DNA from: Ophioderma brevispina
Taxonomy: Eukaryota; Echinodermata; Ophiuroidea; Amphilepidida; Ophiodermatidae
Length of the DNA stretch: 64,000 nucleotides
NCBI GenBank assembly: GCA_023653785.1
Contig: JAMKCH010072648.1
Location: 1-64,000, forward strand
Direction of reading: 5' to 3'
In this document: piece after piece, positions 32,470-44,719 of the stretch
Position numbering within the stretch: the stretch's first letter is position 1
How the letters are laid out: each line of letters opens with the position of its first letter
Notes under the pieces: model-generated
What the model was told of the DNA's origin: nothing
What the model saw: only the letters and a program-made list of their open reading frames with translations
Database searches by the model: none
Made by a program: the position numbers and the translations under genes

Positions 32470-33650
32470 AATCAACCAACCCATCACAAAATGAACCTTT
32501 TCCAACAACAACTTGCATACTCTACTGGCCACCTTTAAAATAAAACCTGTGTTAGGAAAGTGACCCCAGGAAAATAGGACTCGGACCAAGTAATTGTGTC
32601 TCTTTCACATTGCTTTGTCAAACACTTGAAACCTAAATCTTCTAGTGTGGAGTTTTGTGTTTCTAGTTTTTCTTTAGGTTTAAAATCAGTTATATAATAC
32701 TAAAGGAGCGTGTTTCCGATCGCTTTTGGGACCACCCCTGATTTACCTGGAAGTATTATCAAATTTGATATCAGCTGACAGGGCGTATTTTTCTCATTGT
32801 CATCCTGGAAATGTCAGCCTTCAATCCAGTTCACTCCCAAGATATAACAAAAACTGCCGAATTGTGTTGCCGAATTAGTGGGTTAAAGTTGCACGAGAGA
32901 TTTTGGTGACCCATATCTTGTGTGTCATATGTAGTGATTTCCTATAGATAAGACACATTAAGACCCCCAATAGAATGTCTTATAACATGTGTCTTTGGGT
33001 ACAGAAATGTCTTGACGTGTAAACAAAATGCGATTTTCTTCTCGCTTAATTTCAATATTGATTTCTCCTATACGAAATTAGAATAGTCACGATTTTTGTA
33101 CAAAGAAATATTTGTTTCACATGGGACATTTCTGATAGAAAGCTTTACCTAAGTGCAAAAATTAGTTTTTTTCACATTTTTAGGGACACCTGTTATAAAT
33201 GTGAAATCTCTCATTGCCCCTTTACGCGCATAATATTAGCACAGTATTGATAGGGCGTTGCGATATGCACTTATTACTTCTACTGTCAAAACCGCAATTT
33301 TGTTTCCCACGATATTTGATTTGGCGTTATCCAAGTGCCGCTCTCATACAAGAGAGACAAGGGATATAAAGCCGGAACAAGCACCTTTAGTGGTAATGCA
33401 TGGCTTCTAAACATGAGAACAGTGGCATCACCGACTGGTGCCCTCTGGCGCCAAAAAGCGGGCACGATATAGCCCAAAATAAACGTTTTTCAGATCATCC
33501 CTCTTCTCTTCGGCCATTTTCGACATGTTCAACTTTAAATTGGAGCAAAATTAATGTAAACTTGGATTTTTGCACATTTTCCTTTACTCAGAAACTTAAT
33601 GGGAGCAAATCCCACCGGAGACTTTATAATTTTGGCCCTCTGGGGCGTGT
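32470..33650. repeat. Unassigned sequence with dispersed repeat family E, copy 1
   Basis: From about 32930 to 33215 the words TACAGAAATGTCT, CGAAATTAGAA, TTTTTGTAC, AAAGCTTTAC, TTTAGGGACACCTG and TGTGAAATCTCTC recur in order at 63260-63550. The rest is unassigned. A 98-codon frame (33400-33696) has no domain. Confidence 0.5.
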
Positions 33651-33870
33651 CGATTTTGGAATGTTTCCCCTTTGGATTTTCCACCTTCCTGATTGACGAT
33701 GTTTTGAGGCAGCTTTTTCCTAGTTGAAAGGTGAAACTTTCCAGGGAGCAGAAAAGAAGGGCTGATTGGCAGATTTCAAGTTGCGTTGTTTTTTTCCGGG
33801 TCAATGTCTCTAGGGTGGCACCCTTGCCCACCTGCCCTGTTTACCTACTGCCAAAAACAGACCTCCACCC
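33650..33870. repeat. Fragment related to the 5727-5948 element
   Basis: GTGAAACTTTCCAGGGAGCAG, AAGGGCTGATTGGC, TTCCGGGT and GGGTGGCACCCTTGCCC correspond in order to GTGAAAATTGTCTAGTGAGC, ACGGGCTGATTTTCGC, TTCCCGGT and GGGTGGCAACCTGCCC at 5825-5920. It has no clear ends and is probably a decayed fragment. Confidence 0.45.
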
Positions 33871-36120
33871 AGACAAAAATGAAATAAGCACCTTGAACGT
33901 TCAAGGGGGTTGAACTTATCATCAATCTCGACAGGCCTATTTTTTCTCTCAAGTAGAATAACCCCATAATGGTATAACAAGAAGAAGCAATGTGATTGAT
34001 GTTTTACTTCAAACAAGAATACCCTGGCAAACAATTTTCAACCATTACACAAAACATTCCAGACAAAACGTATTGGCAAATTTCTTTGCGGAGTTTAGTA
34101 ATTTTTGTTAATTTTAATAAGTTAAAAATCAGTTACTAAATGCCAAATCCTATCTTAAGGTAACTAATTTTGAGTGTGAAACACAAACTTCTTGAATTGT
34201 TTGATATCAGCATGTAAAACGGGATATATAACACAGTCGAATTTAACACTTTTACACACCCTGACTACCATAAAAATCGTAAACATTAGAGTTGGTAGAA
34301 ACTGCTCAGTGAATATCCCTGCCTAAAAACTAGGATTTGTTTGGACTCAATCATTTAGAACCCCTTTCACAATGGCCGATATTAATAAGTCATAAAATGG
34401 GTGACGATACAAATGTTGAGAATTTGTCTAGAAAAGTTGACTTTTTTATTTAATCCAAAAATCACGTTTTATTAATTAGCTGTGTAAAATGCTACGCGTG
34501 GACAACAGGCATACCCTTAGAGATCCGTCACATATTCACCAAGCCCTACAAATGCTACCTGACGGCACTGAACACACCACTTCTTTCTTTCAGGTGGTGT
34601 TTCGTGCCTTAAAGAACTTTGAAAAGGTGAAGATGAGCGGGATGACAGAAGTGTAAATATTGGCCGATTTTAATTATGGCTTTGAGAAAGGTAAGAGGTC
34701 TAATTGGCCGGTGGGTAACCACCAACAGAGTGACCTATTTCTAAGGGTTGGGATTAATAGGTGAGATAGTAGCATGATGTCTATTGTCACTATATTGTCA
34801 AGTAACAATTGGGTATTTAAAAGCGGAGAAATGGTAGATTGTTGTGTGTGAGCTGGAAACCAGCCAAAAAAAAGGTGTGAGTTGAAAGTATCCTGTGAGT
34901 TGAAAGTAAAAAAACGTACTAGGTAGAAATTCTTATGAGGAGTTACAATGAATAGCGCACTTTGCCGGTCTCGATGGACACATGATGGGTACACGTTAAT
35001 TGGAATTGTTTGTGTGGGGGGTGAAAATTGATCGATACATCTACATTACTGGTAAATTTATGGAAACCTTTCTTGGACAAATGGGAAAATTATGCGTGTG
35101 CTTTGAAATCACAGGTACAAATATGCAGTTGCATGCAACATGGCATGGAAATGTCAAATCATGTACTGGCTACATATGGTTACGCTCTAAGAAAGTGAAA
35201 TAGGAACTGCACTGTGATGCTTGGAAACAACTTTAAGGCTGAATTTTGTTATATTGTTGAAAATTAAATCTGTACAAGCTGTAAAGTGTGCCACACCATA
35301 TAAAAAATACACCATACAGAAATTACAGGCATAGTTAGCCTATGGGACGGTGGGAAAACCGCAAGATCGGGATCAGCTCAATTATGAGAATAAGCTTTCT
35401 CAAGGAAGTCTAGTGATCTATGAATAAACAAAGAAGTGCTGAATGAAATCACAAAAGCACCTTTAACCATTAAGCTTACTTATCCCATCTGTTGGTAAGA
35501 CAAAACAGTTTATTTTAAAACACTACAGAGAAATATATAAAGTTAAAAACACTAATAAAATCATCTGTCCAATGATTGCTTGTAGTTGATTCTAAATTCT
35601 TACTCTAAAAATATAGAAATCCATAAGTCCATTTGGATTAAAATTTGATTTTATAATTTTCTTGAATTGTGGCACTTCCATACTTGTTTTTGCTAATTAT
35701 CTAATTAAATATGCCAATAATAAGCCGATCTTGATGTATTCTTTTTCAGTGGGCGAAATAAAAAATAGTCAAACCTAAAATCTAGTAAGAAGGACATAAA
35801 TCCTTAGACAAAAGTTGGAACTGTTTTGGTGGCCACTCATATTGTAATGCTATCTATATGCGGCTAATAATAAAATGGCAAGGTGTTTCAAAGTAGGTTA
35901 CGTGTCATAGCTGCTTTAATTCAAAAGCTCAAAATTTAGAGTCCTGTTGTACTTTGCGTGAATAAAGTGACCAAACTGCCTAACTTTTTGCCCTTTGACT
36001 ATATCAGTACCAAAAGTGGCTACTTTATTGTCAAAAGTGTTTAATTTTTTACTTTTAATCAAAAACTTCAGCAAAAGTGGACCTTTGCCCTTTTTGGTCC
36101 CCGCAACTTAGTTGGCAAAG
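33870..36120. other. Unassigned AT-rich sequence
   Basis: About 2.2 kb with no recognised gene, element end or RNA. The longest frame (34674-34994, minus, 106 codons) has no domain I know. Confidence 0.35.
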
Positions 36121-36129
36121 GGGACAATA

Positions 36130-36425
36130 GAAATGCCCGCGTAGGTGTGTGTGTGTGTGTCCACACAATACCGGATTAGGCAAGTGTGGGTGTCCATCGT
36201 CGTAACATAGATGCATCACAAGTAGGCGTTGGCTGGGCTGTAAAGTGGGTCATGTGACATAGTTCAAAGGTCAAATATGGTCACAAATAGGGTCAAATTT
36301 GGTAAAAATAGGGTTATATTGTTATAAAGCCTTGTAAACATGAGATCGTTTGATTTTAATGCAAGTGTGGGTGTCAATCTTTGCACCATAGATGGCACCC
36401 AAGTAGACGGTGGATGAGTTCGGAG
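36130..36425. repeat. GGTCA-rich repeat, left part
   Basis: Has (GT)n near 36150, then TTCAAAGGTCAAATATGGTC and AGGGTCAAATTTGG, and GTGGGTGTCAATC twice about 170 bases apart. The array is split by the 2267-bp element at 36426 and resumes at 38693. Confidence 0.55.
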
Positions 36426-38692
36426 CACTGATCTCGACACACTGGATAGGCTGTCGACGCTCGAACGTGAGGAAAACGGAAGTGCAACGGTGGCCCTTAT
36501 GCTCTACCCAAGAACCCGGACGTGCACGTACAAAGGAATAGGGGAACTACGGGAGAAAAAGGGTTCAGAATAGGCGATTAATTGCGTGTAGGTCAAGGTT
36601 TGTCAATTATTGGTTTGATTTTCGAGTATGGGCGGGTATGTTCGAACAAAATATGATTCAAAATGTTTTAAAAAGTCTTTAAAATGCCATATTTCAGGTT
36701 TTCAGCTCACAGAAACAGTAATTCATGCAGTAACCATGGTAACTGAGTAAGTGGTAACTGAGTAAGTGCTTTGACTACTAGTATTCACAGATATATTAGA
36801 TATTATTAATCCTCCTTCAAGATTTTTTTTCCGATTTACCATTCCCCCCCCTTCTGAGCACGCAATTGACTTGGTGCCCTCCCAAAGTGACGGACGGGGG
36901 GGGGGTACTCCTTTGGGTTTGGGGGAGAAGAAGCAACGCGCATAGTATGGCACGGGAATACCACAGACACTTTTTGGTACCAATGGATAGCTATCATACT
37001 CTTTTCATTGATAGCAAAATGAGTACCAATATGCCCAGCATAAGGCCTACTTCAAAGTGACGTCATATCACCAAAAACATGAAAAAAAGTTAGGAGTATC
37101 TAATTTTCATGCGGTTTGGGCTTTACATGATGGGAAATGACTATTTTTTACATTAGTGATGTTTTTGAGTAAATTGAAAAATATCAATTTTCCACCCTAT
37201 ATCATGTATTTTCACTCTTTCCTTAACTTATGACATAATTTATTGGGAATGTTGGTACTTATTTGATACCAATGGAAAGAGAAAACGCAAAGCTATCTTA
37301 GGGTACCAAATTTATAGGAATCGGATGTGTAAAAAGGAAAATCATACGGGGTGGTACCCCCACCACCCCCCCCCCCCGCCCCAGAGAAATTGTTGTTACA
37401 AAAAATGGCTCAGGTAGACGAGAGTTAAGTATTCCTTTTCTTTCTGGAAATGACCTCGTGTCTCTTTTTACAGGCTTTAAGAGATTTGGGGGCATGCACG
37501 TTCTATTTAAAAAAAATATTACTTAAGATATTTTGGAATAAAATTCCTGGGGGGGGGGTTCTTGAATTTTGGTCGGGGACCAATGCTCGTTCCAAAAAAA
37601 GCGACAATAGCTGCAAATGTGGGACAACCTCTAGGGGTATAAAATTCACAATAATGAAGTTCTAGGGGGTATCAAATTCAGTTGTGATTGTGACTGGTTC
37701 AATGATAAAAATAGGCAAATGTAACCTAAACATATCAGCAAAATAAACCCCGAGTGTGTAATTTTTCTTGCAATATAGCAAGTGTATTTTTTTTTATTTT
37801 AAAAAAAACCCTGAAAACTAGTAAAATTTCACCAAAAACTGGCTCCGTTAGACTCCCCTTAGGGGTTTATTTTAACTGAAAATTGGTCTTGTTAACCTTT
37901 AGGGGTCAATTTCAGAACTCCTGGAATGACCATGGGCACCCAACAACCCCCCGCCCTCGGATAAAATCTCGCTTTGAAGAAAAGATAATGCACTGCAGTC
38001 TATGGGGTCAGTATAGTGCACAAAATCATTGTTTAAATCAACTTAAATTAAATTGGAAGGAACTGAAATTTTGGTCCTTGACCTTGGGATTTATAAGCTA
38101 GTCTAGTGACATGGGTTGTTGATAAATGTAAAAATCACAAGCTATCCCTTAGGCCTAATGTGATTCCATTTCTACATGTATCCAGCTAAAAGGACTCATG
38201 AATTAAATACGAATGTAAGTGAACTACAGGTATTAGCGCCCATACTAGTATTCCCATGGAGTCATAGCATTTTAGAGCACAACACTATACATGTATTGTG
38301 GTCTAGTGGCAATGCAAGTGCATACAGTAATATGTACAGTGTAGGCCTATATAGGCTTACGACGTGTGTACCCACCAGAATACCCCAGTATCATCACTAA
38401 CGGTCGCAAAAATTGCCTAGAAATCAGTTTGTTACTCTACTCACAGTTAATTTCAGGCCAAACGGGCCAGTACTCCATGCAAATTGGCAAAACGCTTGAT
38501 AGTTTTTCCGATATGACAAGGAAAGTACTTTATAAAATAGGCATACGTGTATACTCATCCATAGAAACCCGTGCAACAGAAACGTGAACGTTTTGGGTTT
38601 TGAGCAAAAGGGACGTGTGGAAAAACTTCGGTTTCTCACCGGCTCGCTATTCAATCGAGTGGAGACAGCCTATCCAGTGTGTAAGATCAGTG
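36426..38692. mobile_element. 2267-bp TIR element family J, copy 1, exact 8-bp duplication
   Basis: Begins CACTGATCTCGACACACTGG. The right end reverse complements to CACTGATCTTACACACTGG, and both continue ATAGGCTGTC. GTTCGGAG flanks it exactly (36418-36425, 38693-38700). It aligns along most of its length with 46573-48877. It contains an extra block at about 36895-37380 bounded by GGGGGGTACTCC and, inverted, GGGGGTACCACC, absent from copy 2. No transposase was recognised; a 71-codon frame (37450-37665) has a counterpart in copy 2 but no known domain. The 8-bp duplication fits hAT, among others. Confidence 0.85.
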
Positions 38693-39240
38693 GTTCGGAG
38701 GTGGAGCATGTGGCATGGGTCAAGGTCAAATGTGGTCAAAAATGGGATTAATTGCTACCAGCCTTGGCATTGTGGCCAGGATGATGAAACGTTGTGGGTG
38801 TGGTCAACATTCAGCGCCAAAAATTGAAGGTCCTTTCAAGGTCATGCGGGGTCATTCAAGTTAAAATGGGATAAAATTGCTATAACCCTTGACAAATGTG
38901 GTAGGTAACTGGGGGTGTAGTCATCAATTCACTGCCAAAAAACTTGACGGTCATTTCAAGGTCATGTGGGTCATTCAAGGTCACACCACTCCGTAGTTGG
39001 TAGGATGATGAAACTTGTTAGGTGTGGCTGGCAGCATTCAGTAGTGCCCAAAAAATGAAGGTCATTTCAAGGTCTGCATGGTCATCCACGTCAAATCACT
39101 AAGTTGTGTAGATGATGAAACTTGGTGTGTGTGTCAACATTCAGTGCAAAATTTTAATGGTCATTTCAAGGTCTTGTGGGTCAACCAAGGTCAAATCCAT
39201 ACACATGGTATTATAGTCATGAAAATGAATGGGTGTATAG
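38693..39240 (+). repeat. GGTCA-rich tandem array, about 110-130 bp units
   Basis: Four to five diverged units repeat GATGATGAAAC, a GTGTGGTCAACATTCAG-like phrase, CCAAAAA, AATGAAGGTCATTTCAAGG and GGGTCATTCAAGG. TCAAGGTCA occurs several times. The array continues 36130-36425 across the inserted family J element. Confidence 0.7.
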
Positions 39241-39242
39241 TC

Positions 39243-39445
39243 GGTACAGAATAAGGCGACCAATTGCGCGTCTGACGTAATTTGACGGTGCAGAACAATG
39301 TCGGCTTGATAATAATCTGTGAACATTAAAGCTTATTGAAACAAGGTTTACTTAATTAATTATTGTATCGTGCATCGAAAACCAGACTAAGATAGGGCCA
39401 GTTGTGACATTTTAAATCATATTTTTTTCGAACATGCCCCGCCCT
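39243..39445. repeat. Scrambled family J fragment
   Basis: CAGAATAAGGCGACCAATTGCGCG resembles the family J left quarter (AGAATAGGCGATTAATTGCG), and AAATCATATTTTTTTCGAACATGCCC is inverse to its TTCGAACAAAATATGATT. It seems to be a rearranged remnant. Confidence 0.4.
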
Positions 39446-39449
39446 ACTA

Positions 39450-40925
39450 CACATTCAAACCACTCACTGTCCGCGTCGCGCTGATTGACACACCATAACA
39501 TTCTTAACTATGACTCGTCAATTGTGTCGGACAATTCTGTCCTGACTATAGTAGCATTCATTGTCAAGAAAATTTTGACAAGGTCATTTCAAGGTCAGTC
39601 AGGGTCTCTACGGCAATAACTAAAATAGTTGTATGGTCAATTAGTCACTCATTGATCCCGTTCAAATTGCAACTGCATGGCGCAGCCCTCCGTGTTTGAG
39701 AACACTTATTTCCATCACAAGTCTCCCTGTGATCTTAAAATTATATTTTCCTCCATTTACTATCGGACGGCGGGGACCTTTTGTTTTCGAGAACCGCCTT
39801 GTTGAAATTGGAAACCCCCTTCCCCATGGGCCTACCCTTAAGGTGTTCTACATATTAGTCTCATTGCACCACTCCCCCTTGGTTTTGATGACATACATTG
39901 CAGGGTCAACCACACTTCAAAATAACTGGCCATATTAGTTTCTTTATGGATAAATGAGTGAAATCTGACATCCTTAGTGATTTGATTGATATGTGCACAG
40001 ATTATACTAGGGGAGACACTCAGATATAAACTTGGTATAAACTTAGTGTTTACGGATGTCCGTCCTTACTATACTCAGTTCGAACTCAACCTTCAGGGTG
40101 ACGTCACTGTGTATGTTAGTTTTCTTGCCCTATATATATATAAGCCTACCAAAATATACAAAATAACAAAAATATTACACACACACACAAATAAAGGCGG
40201 CACAATAAACGCAGATGAAGCAGAGTCACCTTTAACTTGTTTCCAGTGGTGGCGAGCTGGGTGGGACAGGGGGCATGGCCCCCTCTAATTTCTAAAAGTG
40301 GTTGAATAATCACTTTAGGCCTTGTCATATCTTCATGAGATAACAAGTTTTTAAGTATTACAATTGCTCATATAAGTGCCAAGTGGTCCCTCCATCTTTG
40401 AAAATAATTCTGCCACGCTGATCATACCTCTGATCACCATCAAATAGTACCACCTAAATATCTTTATGGACCCTTACACTTTTCTTACACTGCCTCTGAT
40501 TGGATTACATCAATAACCTCTTAAACGCATTTCATGATACACAGCCCGGCCCTGTCCCCCGATTTACCTCAAGAAAGAGATTTTTTATATGACCCAACGT
40601 AGGCTATAGTATGTTTTTGATCTTATGTGCACATTGAATCTACTTTATAGAAAATCATAACTCATACTTAAAATCAAAATTGGGTGCTGAGAAGAACACA
40701 TAATTTTGTATAAACTTTTACGAATTAATATTCAAGATACATTTCTATAAAGCCTTCCCTGCAAACAAAGTGTTCAACAGATTAAATTTTTTTGTGGTGC
40801 AACACAACCTGTAAAAACAACTGGTGACGTCTGCATACTAGACAGGCATCAAAGCACTAGACCGTTGGATTGGGTTTCTTTTATTTGTGAGTTTTATACA
40901 GGAATACCGTTTCCCCCCCAGTGTA
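39450..40925. other. Unassigned sequence
   Basis: An hAT-like start CAGTGGTGGCGAGCTGGG with GGGGGCATGGCCCCC lies at 40246-40284 but has no paired end. No gene was recognised. Confidence 0.35.
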
Positions 40926-40931
40926 TATCGT

Positions 40932-41093
40932 GAGAGTTTCCATAAACCCAACCCATCTGACTCACTTTCTGACACACTTATGAATTTTGGGAACCTTAAC
41001 AAATAAACGCTGTGCTTTATTCCGCGAATGGTTTCCGAATTCATAATTGTGTCCGAAAAATTGTGTCAAATGTGTCAGGTTACGGAAACTCCC
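40932..41093. mobile_element. 162-bp fully palindromic MITE, copy 2
   Basis: Arms read GAGAGTTTCCATAAACC and, from the right reverse complemented, GGGGAGTTTCCGTAACCTG. Both then carry a CATCTGAC / CATTTGACAC block, a TTTCTGACAC / TTTCGGACAC block, TTATGAATT and GGGAACC / GGAAACC. Nearly the same length and order as 19090-19249. No coding. Confidence 0.75.
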
Positions 41094-41514
41094 CGACTTG
41101 TTGTGCTGGTTTTTGTAGATCCCACTTCCTACCATTTATAGTCGGGTCATCTTTAGGGTGGTCCTTTTCAGAAGCCTTGTCACGTGTGATGGTATCCATC
41201 TATAGTTCCAAGTTACCCCCGGGAATTTGTCAGGCCCAACATGATTGATTCATTTCTAAAGAGAAAGAGGACTCCTGAAACATACCTTGGATGTTATTAT
41301 GAAATCATAGCTGATGAGTTAATTGCTTCCACTGCTCCATGTTTTCCTTTCTTACACAACAAATTTCTTCATAGGAATTTTAGATCTCTATGGCATATCC
41401 ACAAGTAACCCACCCACATGGGTACCACATTGCTGACACAAAAGGCAAGAATGATCCATTAACAGTACCAAACCACTAGTCACCCTCGCATCCTGCATGC
41501 TTCCATTGAACTTT

Positions 41515-41605
41515 TAAACCTATACTTTGTCGTCCATCTGCATTAAGCGCCACAACAAAAAATTTCAAGTGAACCAACAGGCTCATCCCAACCAAGCAAA
41601 TAAAA
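41515..41605 (+). repeat. Dispersed repeat family H, copy 2
   Basis: AACCTATACTTTG, AATTTCAAGTGAACCAACAG and GGCTCATCCCAACC match the copy at 17035-17145 in order. A poly-C / poly-A stretch follows at 41635-41653. Confidence 0.5.
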
Positions 41606-41884
41606 AATATTGTGGGGAGGGCACCGACCCCTACTCCCCCCAAAAAAAAAAAATACTTGTGTAGAACCATGATAGGCTCATAACAAGTTTGGTCTCAAAA
41701 GAATTTTTTTTGTTTTTTTTTAAAAAAATGCTAATGCAAAATGCGGGAATTTAAAATAAAAATATTTCATAAAAATAATGCCCTAAAAGACCATTTTAAC
41801 AAAATGCAGGTGCTCTTCTGAGACAAACTTGTTTTGGTTTTTATGGCCAATAAGGTGAATAACATGGTCTTTCATATATCCAGA

Positions 41885-42230
41885 AAATCCATTGTTGTAA
41901 CTATTTATCGGGATGACCAGATTGAACTATGTAAAGTTTTCATCTTGATAGAATAACCTTCACTCAAAACCCCATCTGCAAAATTTCACGCTGGTATTTC
42001 ACCGTTTTGATGTGGGAGCTAAAACTGATTTTGTAATCCCCAGAGTACTCTGTAAATAATACTGGTGACCAAATTGGGGCATTTTCCTCATAGCATCCAC
42101 CCAAACGTCATTTAGCCCTAAAGATTTCACTGGGTAAAATGTGCAGATGTAGCCTTCTTCCGATATCAAAATTTAACCATTCGGTAAAAATATCGTGGGT
42201 TCTGGGACTATGCTTTTAGGGATTGGACCA
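41885..42230 (+). repeat. Dispersed repeat family G, copy 2
   Basis: Aligned by words with 12480-12850 (see copy 1). It ends GGGTTCTGGGACTATGC and GGATTGGACCAT, which also match the fragment at 23570-23635. Confidence 0.55.
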
Positions 42231-42990
42231 TAAACCTGTTGTGAGATTTTTGAAATGTCAGTTTGTTTTAATTACAGATAGTTACCTAAAAATGCTCATT
42301 CCAAATTTTCAGTCCAATTGATTTTGTATTTTATGCACCAGTCCCCTTAGGATATGTGTGTATTTAGGTAACAAGAAATGTAATATTTGTTTAACTCTTT
42401 CAAAGGAAATGAATTAGTCAAACTAAAAACGAGAACTATGAATAGTTTTTTTTTAGTATTTGATATACCAAATCCCGTAATTCAAGGCAAAGCTGTGAGA
42501 TGTGACGAAAATATCTTACAATGCTTCATTAAAATGACCAAGTTTGTGGACTTTTGGTGGAATTGGTCGGGAGACAATGGAGGATACATACCTTACATTT
42601 AGTGAATTTGGCTGCTTTTGTTCATTTTGGTCATTATATCCCTCTGCAATTTTCCAGAATTTGTGTTTGCTGTTCTTTTAATCTGTTAATTTTATGACTT
42701 TTATTACCATCCTCTTTAAAAGGAATATGCCTCTAACTATCTCCCCTAATTGAAAAGATATCCACTTGAACTTGTCACACATATGAAATTGTTTATGTGA
42801 GCTTGGGTTACCAAGGTGTGAACTAGAACGTGTCAGATGAGAGTTGAATTGACGTGCACCCGATACCTCCACATGTCAGCATATTTGAAATTGACTATAC
42901 TCACAATGCCAACTTAACAATTGCCCATATACCTTTGGCTATTTTCTTCAGCGGGCACACTGACTGGTCTGGCTGAGATGTCTAGTGCCC
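42230..42990. other. Unassigned sequence
   Basis: A 71-codon plus-strand frame (42387-42602) and a 64-codon minus frame lack known domains. Nothing else was seen. Confidence 0.35.
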
Positions 42991-43044
42991 AGAGGGTTAT
43001 TGAAGTCCACCCCACAAGGCACCAGTTTTGGAAATTTCACCTAA

Positions 43045-43576
43045 AGGATTAGCGCGATTGCTAATCCGAAACATCTGAAAACATCAAATTCATATTTTTA
43101 TATTTTTTGTTTACTGACATGGATATGCTAACAAAACCTGCAAGTGGTTGGCTTGAAATCCGTGTAATTAAGGCGGCATACTTTTTATCTGATTCTGTAA
43201 TTTCTATAATGTGCGTATCAAAATTCTGACTTTATATCAAAAAAGGCCTTCCCGGTGAATATCACAGATTTTCAGCGTGTTATTGTGCACCATGGATCAA
43301 TCCATATGACCTCAAACAAAACATTATTGTCTTTGTTATTTTGTACGGTGTAAACCCCATCAGCTGTTTAGCGCAGATTTTGAGGCGGTCTTCGCTCTAT
43401 ATCTATTTGCGGGAGACGGTATGACAATTGTCCTCACCTACCTAATTTTTGTTATTTTGGTAGTTTGTTTCTACATTGAGCAGTTTTTTGGATTTGTCCA
43501 TTCTTTTCCCTGATTTGTAAGTAAAACATTCATTTGCCATTTTTTTCGCTTCTCTCGCATTATCTTGCTAATCCCT
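43045..43576 (+). mobile_element. TTAA element family D, copy 2, with related empty site
   Basis: The left end is AGGATTAGCGCGATTGC and the right reverse complements to AGGGATTAGCAAGATAATG. TTAA lies at 43577-43580 and CTAA at 43041-43044. The interior matches 27121-28137. The flanks (GGCACCAGTTTTGG ... AGTTCAGGTG ... AACACATAAAAACCTGACTT) are continuous at 57405-57500, which serves as an uninterrupted relative. Confidence 0.75.
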
Positions 43577-43703
43577 TTAATAGAGTTCAGGTGTCCCTAC
43601 CAAATCATATTCTTAACACATAAAAACCTGACTTTTATGCTCAGTGAGGTTATCCACAAAGCAGGGATTTTAGCATGATCATGAATGTCTTGTGGTTCTT
43701 TAA

Positions 43704-44167
43704 GAGACACTGGCACATTTGAAAATAGTGCGCCCTCAGATTTTTCAAAATCGATATTTTTGCATGGTTGCAAGCCCTCAACCGAAATGATTAAGACCAA
43801 ATCAGCTTAAACAGAACGATTTTATAATTCAGCATAATACAAAATGGGCGTTTACACAAGAACATGCACGCCGTAGCATGTTCCATCGCTATTCACCTGT
43901 TTGACCGGGCTATAACCTTTGTGTTTATATCAGTGCGTCGATGTCAATGATATTCATGTACTATACACATTTGTTGATCAAAGTTATGGGAAAACTTAAA
44001 AGTTGGCCTACAAATTACCTGGATGTCTTTACCTCAGATCAATGTCCCTATCTGTTTTGGTATGTTATTTTATTGTAAATTACCTATCTGTTCTTCCCAA
44101 TGGCCTAGACAATCATTTGAGAACAAATTGAAGAAATTCATATTTTGTGAAATGTGCCAGTGCCGCT
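43704..44167 (-). mobile_element. TTAA-flanked MITE family A, copy 3
   Basis: TTAA at 43700-43703 and 44168-44171. Ends are GAGACACTGGCACATTTG and, reverse complemented, AGCGGCACTGGCACATTTC, the cleanest inverted pair in the family. The interior is the inverse of the other copies (GCCTACAAATTACCTGGATG). It lies 124 bp from family D copy 2. Confidence 0.85.
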
Positions 44168-44412
44168 TTAAACATTTTGGACACCTTATACCCCTAAGTA
44201 CTGACACATGGTTAGTCAGTACAGAAGGCACATCGGCACATTGCGATGCATTATGGATTGGTTCAAACATGCTATGTTTAGGGCCTTACAGGGTTCACAT
44301 TGCCAGATGTTGACAGGTACCATTGAATGGAAAAGGGGTGGACCAACTCAAATGGCCCGTTTTATTTATGTGCCTTAGTCAAATTAGTTACATGTACAGG
44401 GTGGGTTAAAGG

Positions 44413-44718
44413 CACTGGCGTACCCGGGGTGGCTTTGGGCTAAATCCCCTCAAAGTCTCAAAAAAAGAAGGAAGAAGAGAAGGGAGAAAGAAAAAGAGAA
44501 AAGAAAAAAGTGTCGGAAGCCGTACGCAAGAAAAGGCGTTTTCAGGTCTTGAAACCCTAAACCTCAGAGCTTCCAGGGCTCTGCCCCCTGGACCCCACCA
44601 GGGGCCCTATGGCTGCCCTGACCCCCACCCATTAGTCGCTCCGCTCGCTTCGCTCTCCTGGTTCGAACATCTTTAGTCCAGCCCCCCTCATAAATTTCCT
44701 GGGCATGCCTATGAGGCT
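44413..44718. mobile_element. Possible hAT-type MITE
   Basis: Begins CACTGGCGTACCCGGGG and may end with the inverse of CATAGGCATGCCCAGG. The interior has a purine-rich GAAGAAGAG tract and CCAGGGCTCTGCCCCCTGG. No 8-bp duplication was found, so the borders are a guess. Confidence 0.35.
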
Positions 44719-44719
44719 T

